A stretch of DNA of 7,445 nt from JAZSMS01 sp045536015. Lineage in GTDB: Bacteria > Bacillota > Clostridia > Christensenellales > QALW01. Below, in pieces: positions 1 to 6,795 of this stretch; the first letter of the stretch is position 1, and every line of letters starts with the position of its first letter. A program made the translations under genes and the position numbers. The stretch is from positions 1 through 7,445 of the forward strand of contig JAZSMS010000123.1 of the NCBI GenBank assembly GCA_045536015.1, given 5' to 3'. The notes under the pieces were generated by a model. That model was not told the origin of the DNA. It searched no databases and saw only the letters and a program-made list of their open reading frames with translations.

Positions 1-13
1 TACTAATATTTAT

Positions 14-1552
14 TTAGTTGAGTTCTTTATTTGAACGGGCAAGTTCAAACTCGTCAACAATTTCCTTTGAAGGAGCCTTAGTTAAAAGACTTACAACAAT
101 AATTACAATCAAGGCAACCAAGAAAGCAGGTAAAAGCTCATAAACTCCGAACACACCGCCTAAACGGCTGATGGCAAACTTCCATATAAAAACCATGGCT
201 CCGCCTGCGCAGAGGCCTGAAATAGCGCCTGCAAGGGTTGTGCGCTTCCAGAAAAGAGCACATATAACAAGAGGACCAAAAGCGGCACCAAAGCCTGCCC
301 AGGCAAACGAAACGATGCCAAAGATAGAGCTATTGGGGTTGCTTGCGATAACAACGCCAAGAATTGCAATAATAATAACTGTCAAGCGAGCAAAGAGCAT
401 GCTCTTCTTTTCTGAAATATTGAGGTGGAAAGTTTCTTTTAAAATGTTTTCAGAAACACTTGACGAAGATGCAAGAAGCTGACTGTCGGCAGTTGACATA
501 GTGCTTGCCAAAATACCTGCTAAAATCAAGCCTGCCATTAAAGCGGGAAGAGGGCCTAATTTTGATAAGAATTCTGCTATAACAACAATAATAGTTTCGC
601 TTTCTGCGGTACCTTCAAGAGCTTCTATAATACCGTTTGCACTTAAAGCATTGCCAACGATACCGATTAAAACTGCAACAGCCATTGCAATTACAACCCA
701 AACCGAAGCAACTCTGCGAGAGGTCTTTAACTTCTTTTCGTCGTTTATTGCCATAAAGCGAAGAAGAATATGGGGCATACCAAAGTAACCAAGACCCCAC
801 GAAAGTGTGGTTATAATCTGTAAAAAGCCGTAAGGGGCCGCCGTATTATCTGCAGGATTATGTGTTTGGAACATTGACATAAAGCCTTGAAGACCGTTTG
901 CATTTTCTTTAATAGCATCAATACCGCCAACAGTAATGGTAGTAAATATCAAAACAAATAAAATTGCTATGGTCATAACGATACTTTGGATAAAGTCTGT
1001 AAGCGATGCTGCCATAAAGCCGCCTGCTACCGTGTAGCCAATTATAATAACTGCCGAAATTATCATAGCAAGAGTATAATCCATACCAAACATTGAAGCA
1101 AAAAGCTTTCCGCACGAGGCAAAGCCTGAGGCAGTATAAGGTATAAAGAATACAATTATTATAACTGCTGCAAGGCAGGCTAAAATACTCTTATTGTCGC
1201 GAAAACGTGCAGAGAAGAACTGCGGAAGCGTATATGAGCCTGTCACTTGAGAATAGCGGCGAAGACGCTTTGCGGTAAACAACCAGTTAAAGTACGTACC
1301 AAGTGCAAGACCGATAACCGTCCAGCCAACGTCGGCAATACCGGTTAAATATGCAAGACCAGGAAGACCCATAAGCAAATAGCTTGACATATCACTAGCC
1401 TCGGCGCTCATAGCAGTAACAATAGGACCAAGCTTTCGTCCGCCTAAATAAAAGTCAGAAGAAGATTCGTTTTTCTTTGCGACCATAAATCCAATAATAA
1501 GCATACCTATCAAGTATATTATTATGGTTAGGATAACGTAAAAAGAATTCAT
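14..1552 (-). CDS. putP: Sodium/proline symporter PutP (SSS family)
   Basis: This 512-residue integral membrane protein is predicted to import L-proline with Na+ across the cytoplasmic membrane. It is about the length of E. coli PutP (502 residues) and has the roughly 13 hydrophobic segments of the sodium:solute symporter family. The helix-1 Na+/substrate motif SAEASDMSSYLLMGLPG lies at residues 49-65, with D54 matching E. coli Asp55. The family segment GGFMAASLTDFIQ is at 177-189, WGLGYFGMPHILLRFMAI at 252-269, and STMSTADSQLL at 350-360, where S350/T351 match the E. coli Na+ ligands Ser340/Thr341. The start is the ATG at 1552, preceded by AGGAGG (plus-strand 1560-1565) with a 7-nt spacer. 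The gene is divergent from the phosphate cotransporter gene and ends 13 bp from the window edge, so its terminator is not visible. The family call is secure; proline specificity rests on overall motif similarity. Confidence 0.95.
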   Translation of the reverse strand: MNSFYVILTIIIYLIGMLIIGFMVAKKNESSSDFYLGGRKLGPIVTAMSAEASDMSSYLLMGLPGLAYLTGIADVGWTVIGLALGTYFNWLFTAKRLRRYSQVTGSYTLPQFFSARFRDNKSILACLAAVIIIVFFIPYTASGFASCGKLFASMFGMDYTLAMIISAVIIIGYTVAGGFMAASLTDFIQSIVMTIAILFVLIFTTITVGGIDAIKENANGLQGFMSMFQTHNPADNTAAPYGFLQIITTLSWGLGYFGMPHILLRFMAINDEKKLKTSRRVASVWVVIAMAVAVLIGIVGNALSANGIIEALEGTAESETIIVVIAEFLSKLGPLPALMAGLILAGILASTMSTADSQLLASSSSVSENILKETFHLNISEKKSMLFARLTVIIIAILGVVIASNPNSSIFGIVSFAWAGFGAAFGPLVICALFWKRTTLAGAISGLCAGGAMVFIWKFAISRLGGVFGVYELLPAFLVALIVIIVVSLLTKAPSKEIVDEFELARSNKELN

Positions 1553-1585
1553 GCTAATTCCTCCTAAAGTGAAAATACTATCTAT

Positions 1586-1594
1586 ATTTTACCA
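1586..1594 (-). promoter_or_regulatory. Candidate extended -10 promoter of putP
   Basis: Read on the minus strand this is TGGTAAAAT, a TGn extension followed by the -10-like TAAAAT. It lies 34 bp upstream of the putP start codon. No good -35 box sits 16-18 bp upstream (the stretch there is TTTTCT-like), so the call depends on the extended -10 alone. Confidence 0.4.
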
Positions 1595-1628
1595 CAAAAC
1601 AGTGAAAAAGAAAAGTGACTTTCTAGTG

Positions 1629-1659
1629 CAAAAATAATACAAAAATAATACAAAAATAA
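1629..1659. repeat. 11-bp tandem repeat with phased A5 tracts
   Basis: The unit CAAAAATAATA occurs at 1629-1639 and 1640-1650, followed by a 9-bp partial copy at 1651-1659. The three A5 runs (1630-1634, 1641-1645, 1652-1656) are exactly 11 bp apart, close to one helical turn, which is the arrangement known to bend DNA. The repeat sits in the divergent putP/Na-Pi promoter region, upstream of both promoters. Confidence 0.85.
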
Positions 1660-1693
1660 AGGAAAATAATTATAAAAATTACATTAAAAGCGT

Positions 1694-1721
1694 TTGACAA
1701 TTTTAAAAAAATCCGTACGAT
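1694..1721 (+). promoter_or_regulatory. Candidate sigma-A promoter of the Na/Pi cotransporter gene
   Basis: A perfect -35 box TTGACA (1694-1699) is followed after 16 bp by TACGAT (1716-1721), a 4/6 match to the -10 consensus. The predicted transcript would start near 1728, about 28 nt before the start codon. An alternative -10, TAAAAT at 1721-1726, would need a 21-bp spacer and is less likely. Confidence 0.6.
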
Positions 1722-1755
1722 AAAATTGTAATAAAAGAAAAGGAGAAAAGAAAAA

Positions 1756-3498
1756 ATGGACATTTTTAATGTGCTAACAATGGTTGGCGGTCTGTGCTTG
1801 TTCTTGTTCGGTATGAACGTTATGGGCGATGCACTTGAGCGACGGGCAGGCAATGGTTTGCGTTCTCTACTAGGCCGACTGACTAAAAATCAATTTGCGG
1901 GGCTTTTGACGGGACTTGGTGTAACGGCAATAATACAAAGCTCGTCTGCAACAACGGTTATGGTAGTTGGCTTTGTCAACTCGGGACTAATGACGCTTAA
2001 GCAGTCAATAAGTGTAATCATGGGTGCCAATATCGGTACCACCGTTACAGCGTGGATATTAAGCTTAACGGGTATTTCAAGTGATAATATATTTATTAGC
2101 CTTTTAAAGCCGATGTCATTTACGCCACTTTTGGCACTTATCGGTACAGTGTTTTTGATGTTCTGCAAAAAGCAGACAAAAAAAGATACGGGAATGATTC
2201 TTTTAGGTTTTGCAACCTTAATGTTTGGTATGGATATTATGTCGGACGCGGTTTCGGGACTTAAAGACGTTCCTGCATTCCAGCAGTTGTTTATAACCTT
2301 CCAAAACCCTATTTTAGGCGTTTTAGCCGGTGCAATTTTAACTGCAATAATACAAAGTTCATCGGCATCTGTCGGTATTTTACAGGCGCTTGCCGCAACA
2401 GGACAGGTTTCGTACGGTGCGGCAATACCGATCATTATGGGACAAAATATCGGTACTTGCGTAACTGCACTTATTTCGTCGGTAGGAACAAACAAAAATG
2501 CACGTCGTGCGGCGTTGGTGCACCTTTCGTTTAATATAATAGGTACGTTAGTTTGCCTTGCTTTATTCTATATTGTGCGCGGAATCTTTGCTCCGGTATT
2601 GCTTACAGAGTCAGCAAGCCTTTTAGGTATCGCAATAGCGCACTCGGTATTTAACGTATTTTGTACGGTTGTTTTATTCCCGTTTGGCAATCTGCTTGAA
2701 AAAATCGTTTGCACTGTTGTTCCAGACGCAAAGCAGATTGAAGAAAAAATTGAGTTTGACGAACGCTTATTAGAAACCCCGCCGGTTGCACTTGACTATT
2801 CTATTAAGATGACAAGTAAGATGGCAGGGTATTCGATTAACGCGCTTAAAAGAAGTATAGCAAATATAAATAATTACAATGCCCAGGTTGCCGATAGCAT
2901 CCGCGCTGACGAGGAAATGACCGATCACCTTGAAGACGGTTTGGGAACGTACCTTGTTAAGCTTGCTTCAAAGCAATTAAGCACTGCCGACGGTGAAAGC
3001 GTAACGGAAATGCTTAAGGTTATAGGTGATTTTGAGAGAATAGGCGACCATGCGGTAAATATACTTGAATGTTCGCATGAAATTTCGCAAAAGGATATGA
3101 AGTTTACTGAAGATGCGCTTGCCGAACTTAAAAAGATAACCTCTGCAACAGAAGAAATTGCTTCGCTTGCACTTGATGCGTACGTAAACAAAAATCTTGA
3201 AGCAGCTATTAAGGTAGAGCCTTTAGAGCAGGTAATTGATATTATAAAGGAGCAAATGCGTACTAACCATATTCTTCGTATGAAGGATGGAAAATGTACC
3301 GTTGAGGCTGGCTTTGTTTGGTCGGACCTTTTAACTAACTTTGAACGTATTTCCGACCATTGTTCAAATATTGCAGGCTGTGTTATAGACGTTTCAAATC
3401 ATAATTTTAATATACATCAGACCTTAAGAGAAACAAAAGAGGGCGGAGTAGACTTTGATAAAAACTTTAAACTTTACATGGAAAAATATTACGTTTAA
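1756..3498 (+). CDS. Na+/phosphate cotransporter with C-terminal PhoU-like region
   Basis: This 580-residue protein belongs to the NptA/YjbB-type Na/Pi cotransporter family (type II), predicted to move inorganic phosphate with Na+ across the membrane. The transport domain shows the family's internal duplication: TAIIQSSSATT at 58-67 and IMGANIGTTVTA at 88-99 are repeated as TAIIQSSSASV at 196-206 and IMGQNIGTCVTA at 227-238. Hydrophobic segments end near residue 320. The cytoplasmic C-terminal half (about 345-555) is helical and carries two PhoU-type motifs, GDFERIGDH (424-432) and NFERISDH (528-535), with the E/D-x-x-D-H residues PhoU uses for metal. ATG 1756 is preceded by AAAAGGAGA (AGGAG at 1741-1745, 10-nt spacer). 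Transport direction (uptake or export) cannot be told from sequence. The fused PhoU region may sense phosphate or dampen transport. The gene is monocistronic and ends at a strong hairpin. Confidence 0.93.
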   Translation: MDIFNVLTMVGGLCLFLFGMNVMGDALERRAGNGLRSLLGRLTKNQFAGLLTGLGVTAIIQSSSATTVMVVGFVNSGLMTLKQSISVIMGANIGTTVTAWILSLTGISSDNIFISLLKPMSFTPLLALIGTVFLMFCKKQTKKDTGMILLGFATLMFGMDIMSDAVSGLKDVPAFQQLFITFQNPILGVLAGAILTAIIQSSSASVGILQALAATGQVSYGAAIPIIMGQNIGTCVTALISSVGTNKNARRAALVHLSFNIIGTLVCLALFYIVRGIFAPVLLTESASLLGIAIAHSVFNVFCTVVLFPFGNLLEKIVCTVVPDAKQIEEKIEFDERLLETPPVALDYSIKMTSKMAGYSINALKRSIANINNYNAQVADSIRADEEMTDHLEDGLGTYLVKLASKQLSTADGESVTEMLKVIGDFERIGDHAVNILECSHEISQKDMKFTEDALAELKKITSATEEIASLALDAYVNKNLEAAIKVEPLEQVIDIIKEQMRTNHILRMKDGKCTVEAGFVWSDLLTNFERISDHCSNIAGCVIDVSNHNFNIHQTLRETKEGGVDFDKNFKLYMEKYYV

Positions 3499-3504
3499 AA
3501 GCAA

Positions 3505-3537
3505 AAGACCTTGCGCAAGCAAGGTCTTAATTTATAT
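3505..3537. terminator. Bidirectional intrinsic terminator between convergent genes
   Basis: A perfect 10-bp stem (AAGACCTTGC at 3505-3514, GCAAGGTCTT at 3519-3528) closes on the tetraloop GCAA, a stable GNRA loop on the plus strand. It begins 6 nt after the Na/Pi cotransporter stop codon and is followed by TTAATTTATATTT. On the minus strand it is followed by TTTTGCTTTT, so it can also end the amidohydrolase transcript. The right arm overlaps two bases of that gene's TAA stop (3529-3527). Confidence 0.9.
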
Positions 3538-4321
3538 TTAAAAGGCGGCAGGCATTTTTGTGAAAAATCTTATCTTTATCCTCTTGTGAAAGCTCTAAAG
3601 TATTAAGTAACGCCATTTCCATTTCTGCGGTGTGCCAAGGCGAATCAGTACCAAATAATAGCTTGTCAGTACCGTGCTTTTCTACAATTTTTAAAGCGTA
3701 ATATCTGGGGATTACTGTGTGTCCAAACGATAAGTCAAAATATAAATTATCAATACCGCACAGAATTTCCGTTACCTCTTTTGCAAATCCGGGACCGCCC
3801 CAATGCGCAGCAACAACGGGGGCAGAAAACCACGAAAGTGCCTTAATAAGCTTTTCCGGTGTATTGCCGTAGGGGTGAGAAAAGCCTAAATCAACACCTG
3901 AATGAAACACGGTAATAAGTCCAAGCGAAGAAATTTTTTTATAAAGCGGCTTTAAACGTTCGTCATCGACTGAAAAGCCCTGATAATCGGGGTGAAGTTT
4001 AATACCCTTTAAACCAAGCGATTTAATGCGCTCAACCTCGCAGAGTGCATCTTCTGCAAACGGAAAAACGGAACCAAATGCAAAAATATCTTTTTGGTTA
4101 TTTATGTTTGCGGCAAAGTCGTTTACCTTTGCCTGCTGATGTGCGTTTGTAGCAATATTAAGTACAACCGAAATATCGGTATTATGTTTTACCATTGATT
4201 CTTTTAAGCCTAAAAGAGTGCCATCGGTGTAGGGAATAAGCCCTGATGAGTATGCAAGTGAGGGAATAGCTTTTTGGGCAAGAGCATCAGGAAAGCAATG
4301 TGTATGAAAATCAATAAGCAT
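3527..4321 (-). CDS. Metal-dependent amidohydrolase (amidohydrolase-2 / ACMSD-like TIM barrel)
   Basis: This 264-residue soluble enzyme has no signal peptide and is typical in length for small PF04909-type hydrolases or decarboxylases. The metal and catalytic landmarks are in order: the N-terminal HxH in DFHTH (H6, H8), GIKLHPDY (K108, H110), FHSG (H140), AHWGG (H173) and the terminal GTDSPW (D226). That set (HxH, two further histidines and a late Asp) is the amidohydrolase-superfamily pattern. The substrate cannot be deduced; members hydrolyse C-N or C-O bonds or decarboxylate aromatic acids. ATG 4321 is preceded by TGAGGT (GAGG at plus-strand 4331-4334, 9-nt spacer). Although it follows the ceramidase-like gene on the same strand, a terminator separates them, so it probably has its own promoter and the two are not a simple operon. 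The family call is secure; no gene symbol is justified. Confidence 0.88.
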   Translation of the reverse strand: MLIDFHTHCFPDALAQKAIPSLAYSSGLIPYTDGTLLGLKESMVKHNTDISVVLNIATNAHQQAKVNDFAANINNQKDIFAFGSVFPFAEDALCEVERIKSLGLKGIKLHPDYQGFSVDDERLKPLYKKISSLGLITVFHSGVDLGFSHPYGNTPEKLIKALSWFSAPVVAAHWGGPGFAKEVTEILCGIDNLYFDLSFGHTVIPRYYALKIVEKHGTDKLLFGTDSPWHTAEMEMALLNTLELSQEDKDKIFHKNACRLLNIN

Positions 4322-4365
4322 TTTATTCTACCTCAGAACATTTAATGATAGTTATTATATATTCT

Positions 4366-4395
4366 TTTATATAAAATTACGATATAAAGTTACAA
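4366..4395 (-). promoter_or_regulatory. Candidate promoter of the amidohydrolase gene
   Basis: On the minus strand, TTGTAA (4395-4390) and TATAAA (4371-4366) are 18 bp apart, about 45 bp upstream of the start codon. A second -10-like TATAAT at 4359-4354 lacks a matching -35. The stretch is very AT-rich, so chance matches are possible. The terminator just upstream implies that some promoter must lie here. Confidence 0.45.
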
Positions 4396-4406
4396 CAGTT
4401 TTTATG

Positions 4407-4437
4407 TAAAAAAGTCCGCATTAAGCGGACTTTTTTA
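4407..4437. terminator. Intrinsic terminator after the ceramidase-like gene (symmetrical)
   Basis: The GC-rich core GTCCGC (4414-4419) pairs with GCGGAC (4425-4430) around a 5-nt loop, and flanking A6 (4408-4413) and T6 (4431-4436) runs extend the stem. It starts 3 nt beyond the TAG stop of the ceramidase-like gene. The A/T runs on both sides let it work in either direction. It should insulate the amidohydrolase gene from upstream transcription. Confidence 0.9.
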
Positions 4438-4439
4438 GT

Positions 4440-5729
4440 CTACTTTTTTAATAATTCGAGTGCAATGTTTTGAAGCGTTGGTGCAACGATGGGGCGGAAG
4501 TTAGATGAGCAAGCCTCGTAACCGCCTTCTTCATAAGCAGAAGCAGAGGGGAAATATCCCTGCGATCCGTCTGCGTTTATTGCTGTTAAAATAAATTTAT
4601 CAGGGTGTGCCTTACGAAGAATGTGAGCATATTCGGTAAAGGCTTCGCCGCCGTAGCCAACGATGGAAATATTGCCAAACGTTAAAATACAAACAGGAAT
4701 TCTTTGTGCAACAGCAACGTTATCAAGACGCGAAATACGACGGATAGTTGCAATTTCTTCCATAGTGTATTTTTCTTTGTTTTCGGGCAAGCCTACAATG
4801 TCAAAGAGCTCTTTACACTCGTCAACACGCTCTGTTCCTTCGGTTACGGCAGGAACGTAAGTAAAAACGCATTCGCCAAAAATTCGGTCGATTTGAACCT
4901 CTTTGGTGTTGTTCCAAATCTTTGCAACTACGTCAGAAATAGTCTGTCCCATAAAGCGCGAATGAGCGTATCTCTCTTCGTGCGTTTCTAACCCGGGCTT
5001 AGAAAAATCAAGGTGATTGGTATCGCCCTGACAACCGTTAACTAAAATGCAGTTAACATTATCTAAGGTTTGCTCGGTTATGCGGCGGGCAAAGCCCGGC
5101 CAGTCTGCTGAGAATTTATTTCCGCCGATAACGTCGGGGTGCGTCTGGAAAGCAACAAGAGCAATATCCTTTGCGTTTTCTCTGGCAAACTTAACAAGAC
5201 GAACGGTGTTATCCGATTCGCCAAGAGGATGAAGAATATCGGGGTTTAAAAAGCCGGGATTTGTGCGTACTGAACCATCTTTCATCCTATAACGACGTAT
5301 AAACGAAATAGGCGTTGCGGTTTCTTTTTCAGCAATAGAAACGGTTGCGTCTGATAAATCTGCAATAGCCATTTTAGCAACGTCGCAATACTTGCGCTTT
5401 AAAACGTTTAAATATTCGTAATCGGCATCAACTGCTGATAGGTCGATAGTAGTTGTTGTGTGCTGATGAAGTGCCTGCGTTAAAATATTGTTAAGCGGAA
5501 CGCCCGTTTCGGCACTTATAAGCTCGCGGATCGGGGTAGCCGTTTTTTCGTTGATGTACATAAAGTCGCCCGTAATAATAATAGCGATATCGTCATCCTT
5601 TTGAATTGCTACTGCGTTTAATTCGATAGGATCTAATATACCGTCCGAAACACGAAGAACAAAATAACCAGTTAAATTAGTGCCAAGCGGTGGGGTAACG
5701 TCAACACGTGCAAAACCTGCTTTAAACAT
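4440..5729 (-). CDS. Neutral/alkaline ceramidase-like hydrolase (PF04734-type N-terminal domain)
   Basis: This 429-residue protein resembles the N-terminal catalytic domain of neutral ceramidases, which cleave an N-acyl amide bond with one Zn2+. It lacks the C-terminal Ig-like domain of classical ceramidases (over 600 residues) and has no signal peptide, so it is probably cytoplasmic. Landmarks in order: GFARVDVTPP (5-14), ALHQH (86-90; H88/H90 at the usual HTH site), QTHPD (195-199; H197), NGCQGDTNH (231-239), GGEAFTEY (360-367; E362) and GYFPSASAYEEGGYE (391-405; candidate Tyr ligands Y399 or Y404). These match the positions of the His, His, Glu and Tyr zinc ligands. The loop holding the Pseudomonas catalytic Ser reads GDTNH here, with no serine. 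ATG 5729 has AAGGAG (plus-strand 5738-5743, 8-nt spacer). The gene is divergent from nagB. The fold call is good; the substrate is unknown and need not be ceramide. Confidence 0.85.
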   Translation of the reverse strand: MFKAGFARVDVTPPLGTNLTGYFVLRVSDGILDPIELNAVAIQKDDDIAIIITGDFMYINEKTATPIRELISAETGVPLNNILTQALHQHTTTTIDLSAVDADYEYLNVLKRKYCDVAKMAIADLSDATVSIAEKETATPISFIRRYRMKDGSVRTNPGFLNPDILHPLGESDNTVRLVKFARENAKDIALVAFQTHPDVIGGNKFSADWPGFARRITEQTLDNVNCILVNGCQGDTNHLDFSKPGLETHEERYAHSRFMGQTISDVVAKIWNNTKEVQIDRIFGECVFTYVPAVTEGTERVDECKELFDIVGLPENKEKYTMEEIATIRRISRLDNVAVAQRIPVCILTFGNISIVGYGGEAFTEYAHILRKAHPDKFILTAINADGSQGYFPSASAYEEGGYEACSSNFRPIVAPTLQNIALELLKK

Positions 5730-5770
5730 AGTTGTAACTCCTTTTTTTGTAATAAAGTTTTTCTTTTTTT

Positions 5771-5799
5771 ATTATAGTACCTTGAATAACAAAAGTCAA
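5771..5799 (-). promoter_or_regulatory. Strong sigma-A promoter of the ceramidase-like gene
   Basis: On the minus strand, TTGACT (5799-5794, 5/6 of consensus) and a perfect TATAAT (5776-5771) have the ideal 17-bp spacer. Transcription would start near 5764, leaving a leader of about 35 nt that contains the AAGGAG ribosome binding site. Confidence 0.85.
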
Positions 5800-5862
5800 T
5801 AAAAATCGGGGGATGCACAAAAAATTATACAAAGAACGTATGACAATTAAAGTATACAAATT

Positions 5863-5888
5863 GTTGCGTTTTTAAAGAAAAATGCAAC
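5863..5888. promoter_or_regulatory. 26-bp inverted repeat between divergent promoters (candidate operator)
   Basis: The arms GTTGCGTTTTT (5863-5873) and AAAAATGCAAC (5878-5888) are inverted copies with one mismatch, around AAAG. The dyad lies 10 bp upstream of the nagB -35 box and about 64 bp upstream of the -35 of the divergent gene, outside both predicted transcripts. This favours a protein-binding site over an RNA hairpin. I do not recognise the regulator. Confidence 0.55.
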
Positions 5889-5894
5889 TAAAAA

Positions 5895-5903
5895 GGTATA
5901 GAC
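5895..5903 (+). promoter_or_regulatory. Possible NagR/DasR-like (GntR family) half-operator
   Basis: GGTATAGAC overlaps the nagB -35 box and resembles the core of the amino-sugar dre operators (TGGTATAGACCA-like, from general knowledge of the GntR regulators NagR and DasR). The flanks are not symmetrical here. A second TGGTATA begins at 5918, so the shared GGTATA cores are 24 bp apart. This is suggestive only; the match is short and overlaps promoter elements that themselves favour TATA-like sequence. Confidence 0.3.
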
Positions 5904-5926
5904 AAAAAGGTAAAAAGTGGTATAAT
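5899..5926 (+). promoter_or_regulatory. Strong sigma-A promoter of nagB
   Basis: TAGACA (5899-5904, 5/6 of the -35 consensus) and a perfect TATAAT (5921-5926) have a 16-bp spacer, and TGG just before the -10 makes it an extended -10. The start point would be near 5933, giving a leader of about 36 nt. Confidence 0.8.
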
Positions 5927-5950
5927 TAAATAAGTAAAATATAATTTTTA

Positions 5951-5960
5951 AAGGATGTGA
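5951..5960 (+). promoter_or_regulatory. nagB ribosome binding site, decides the start codon
   Basis: AAGGATGTGA matches the extended Shine-Dalgarno AAGGAGGTGA at 9 of 10 positions. It overlaps an in-frame GTG (5957), which therefore cannot be the start, and points to the ATG at 5969. Confidence 0.75.
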
Positions 5961-5968
5961 CTTTTAAA

Positions 5969-6754
5969 ATGAAACTTATTATTAAAAACGACTATGATCA
6001 AATGTGTGAGTGGGCAGCAAAGCACATTGCAGATGCTATCAACAATCATACAGGCGACAAACCCTTTGTTTTAGGACTTCCTACAGGTTCTTCGCCGCTT
6101 GGCGTTTATAAGCGTCTTGCGCAGATGAACAAAGAGGGCAAAGTAACGTTTAAAAACGTTGTAACCTTTAATATGGATGAATACGTTGGCTTGCCCCGCG
6201 AGCACGACCAGAGCTATTGGTACTTTATGCACGATAATTTCTTTAACCACATTGACATTCCTGCAGAAAATATCAATATATTAAACGGTATGGCAGAAGA
6301 TTTAGAGGCAGAGTGCCAGAGATACGAAGACAAAATTGCTTCGTACGGCGGAATTGACTTATTCCTTGGCGGCAGCGGTGTTGACGGACACATTGCTTTT
6401 AACGAGCCCTTTACTTCGCTTACCTCGCGCACTGGCGTAAGAGCTCTTACTGAGGATACATTAATTGCAAACTCGCGCTTTTTTGATAACGATCCCAACA
6501 AAGTTCCCAAAACTGCACTTTCGGTTGGTGTTGGTACTGTTTGCGATTCCAAGCAGGTGCTCTTGCTTATCAATGGTCATCACAAGGCACGTGCTCTTCG
6601 TCACTGTGTAGAAGGTGGAGTTGACCACGCTTGGACAATAAGTGCCCTTCAAATGCATAAAGACGGTATTATCGCTTGCGATGAAGCTGCTTGCGGAGAA
6701 TTAAAGGTTGATACCTATAAGTACTTTAAAGAGATTTATAAAGACGAAAAGTAA
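5969..6754 (+). CDS. nagB: Glucosamine-6-phosphate deaminase NagB
   Basis: NagB converts glucosamine-6-phosphate to fructose-6-phosphate and ammonia in the cytoplasm, the last committed step of amino-sugar catabolism. From ATG 5969 the protein is 261 residues (E. coli NagB has 266), beginning MKLIIKNDYDQ like other NagB proteins. An in-frame GTG at 5957 would add four residues but lies inside the ribosome binding site. Catalytic motifs are intact: the phosphate loop GLPTGSSP (36-43), VTFNMDEY (65-72) with general base D70 (E. coli Asp72), and GVDGHIAFNEP (137-147) with D139, H141 and E146 (E. coli D141, H143, E148). At the E. coli allosteric site, Arg158 is replaced by G156 and Lys160 by R158, so activation by GlcNAc-6-P is doubtful. 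No nagA or GlcNAc transporter adjoins it. It stands alone, divergent from a ceramidase-like hydrolase, with a strong promoter and terminator. Confidence 0.97.
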   Translation: MKLIIKNDYDQMCEWAAKHIADAINNHTGDKPFVLGLPTGSSPLGVYKRLAQMNKEGKVTFKNVVTFNMDEYVGLPREHDQSYWYFMHDNFFNHIDIPAENINILNGMAEDLEAECQRYEDKIASYGGIDLFLGGSGVDGHIAFNEPFTSLTSRTGVRALTEDTLIANSRFFDNDPNKVPKTALSVGVGTVCDSKQVLLLINGHHKARALRHCVEGGVDHAWTISALQMHKDGIIACDEAACGELKVDTYKYFKEIYKDEK

Positions 6755-6795
6755 TTTTAAAATTAAACACTCCGCTTTGTGTGCAATAATGAAAT

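Noticed and set aside
171..1115. Several 60-100 codon frames overlapping putP on both strands
   Set aside because: All are alternative-frame shadows of the well-supported PutP coding sequence.
1890..2495. A 201-codon minus-strand ORF inside the Na/Pi cotransporter gene
   Set aside because: It is an antisense shadow of a clearly coding frame, with no ribosome binding site and no protein-like domain pattern.
5826..5860. Direct repeat TATACAAA (5826-5833 and 5853-5860) and the ACAATT/AATTGT arms (5843-5864)
   Set aside because: They are short, AT-rich and not positioned relative to either promoter like a standard operator. Chance is likely.
5957..5968. GTG at 5957 as the nagB start
   Set aside because: It sits inside the Shine-Dalgarno sequence AAGGATGTGA. 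The ATG at 5969 has workable spacing and gives the usual NagB N-terminus.
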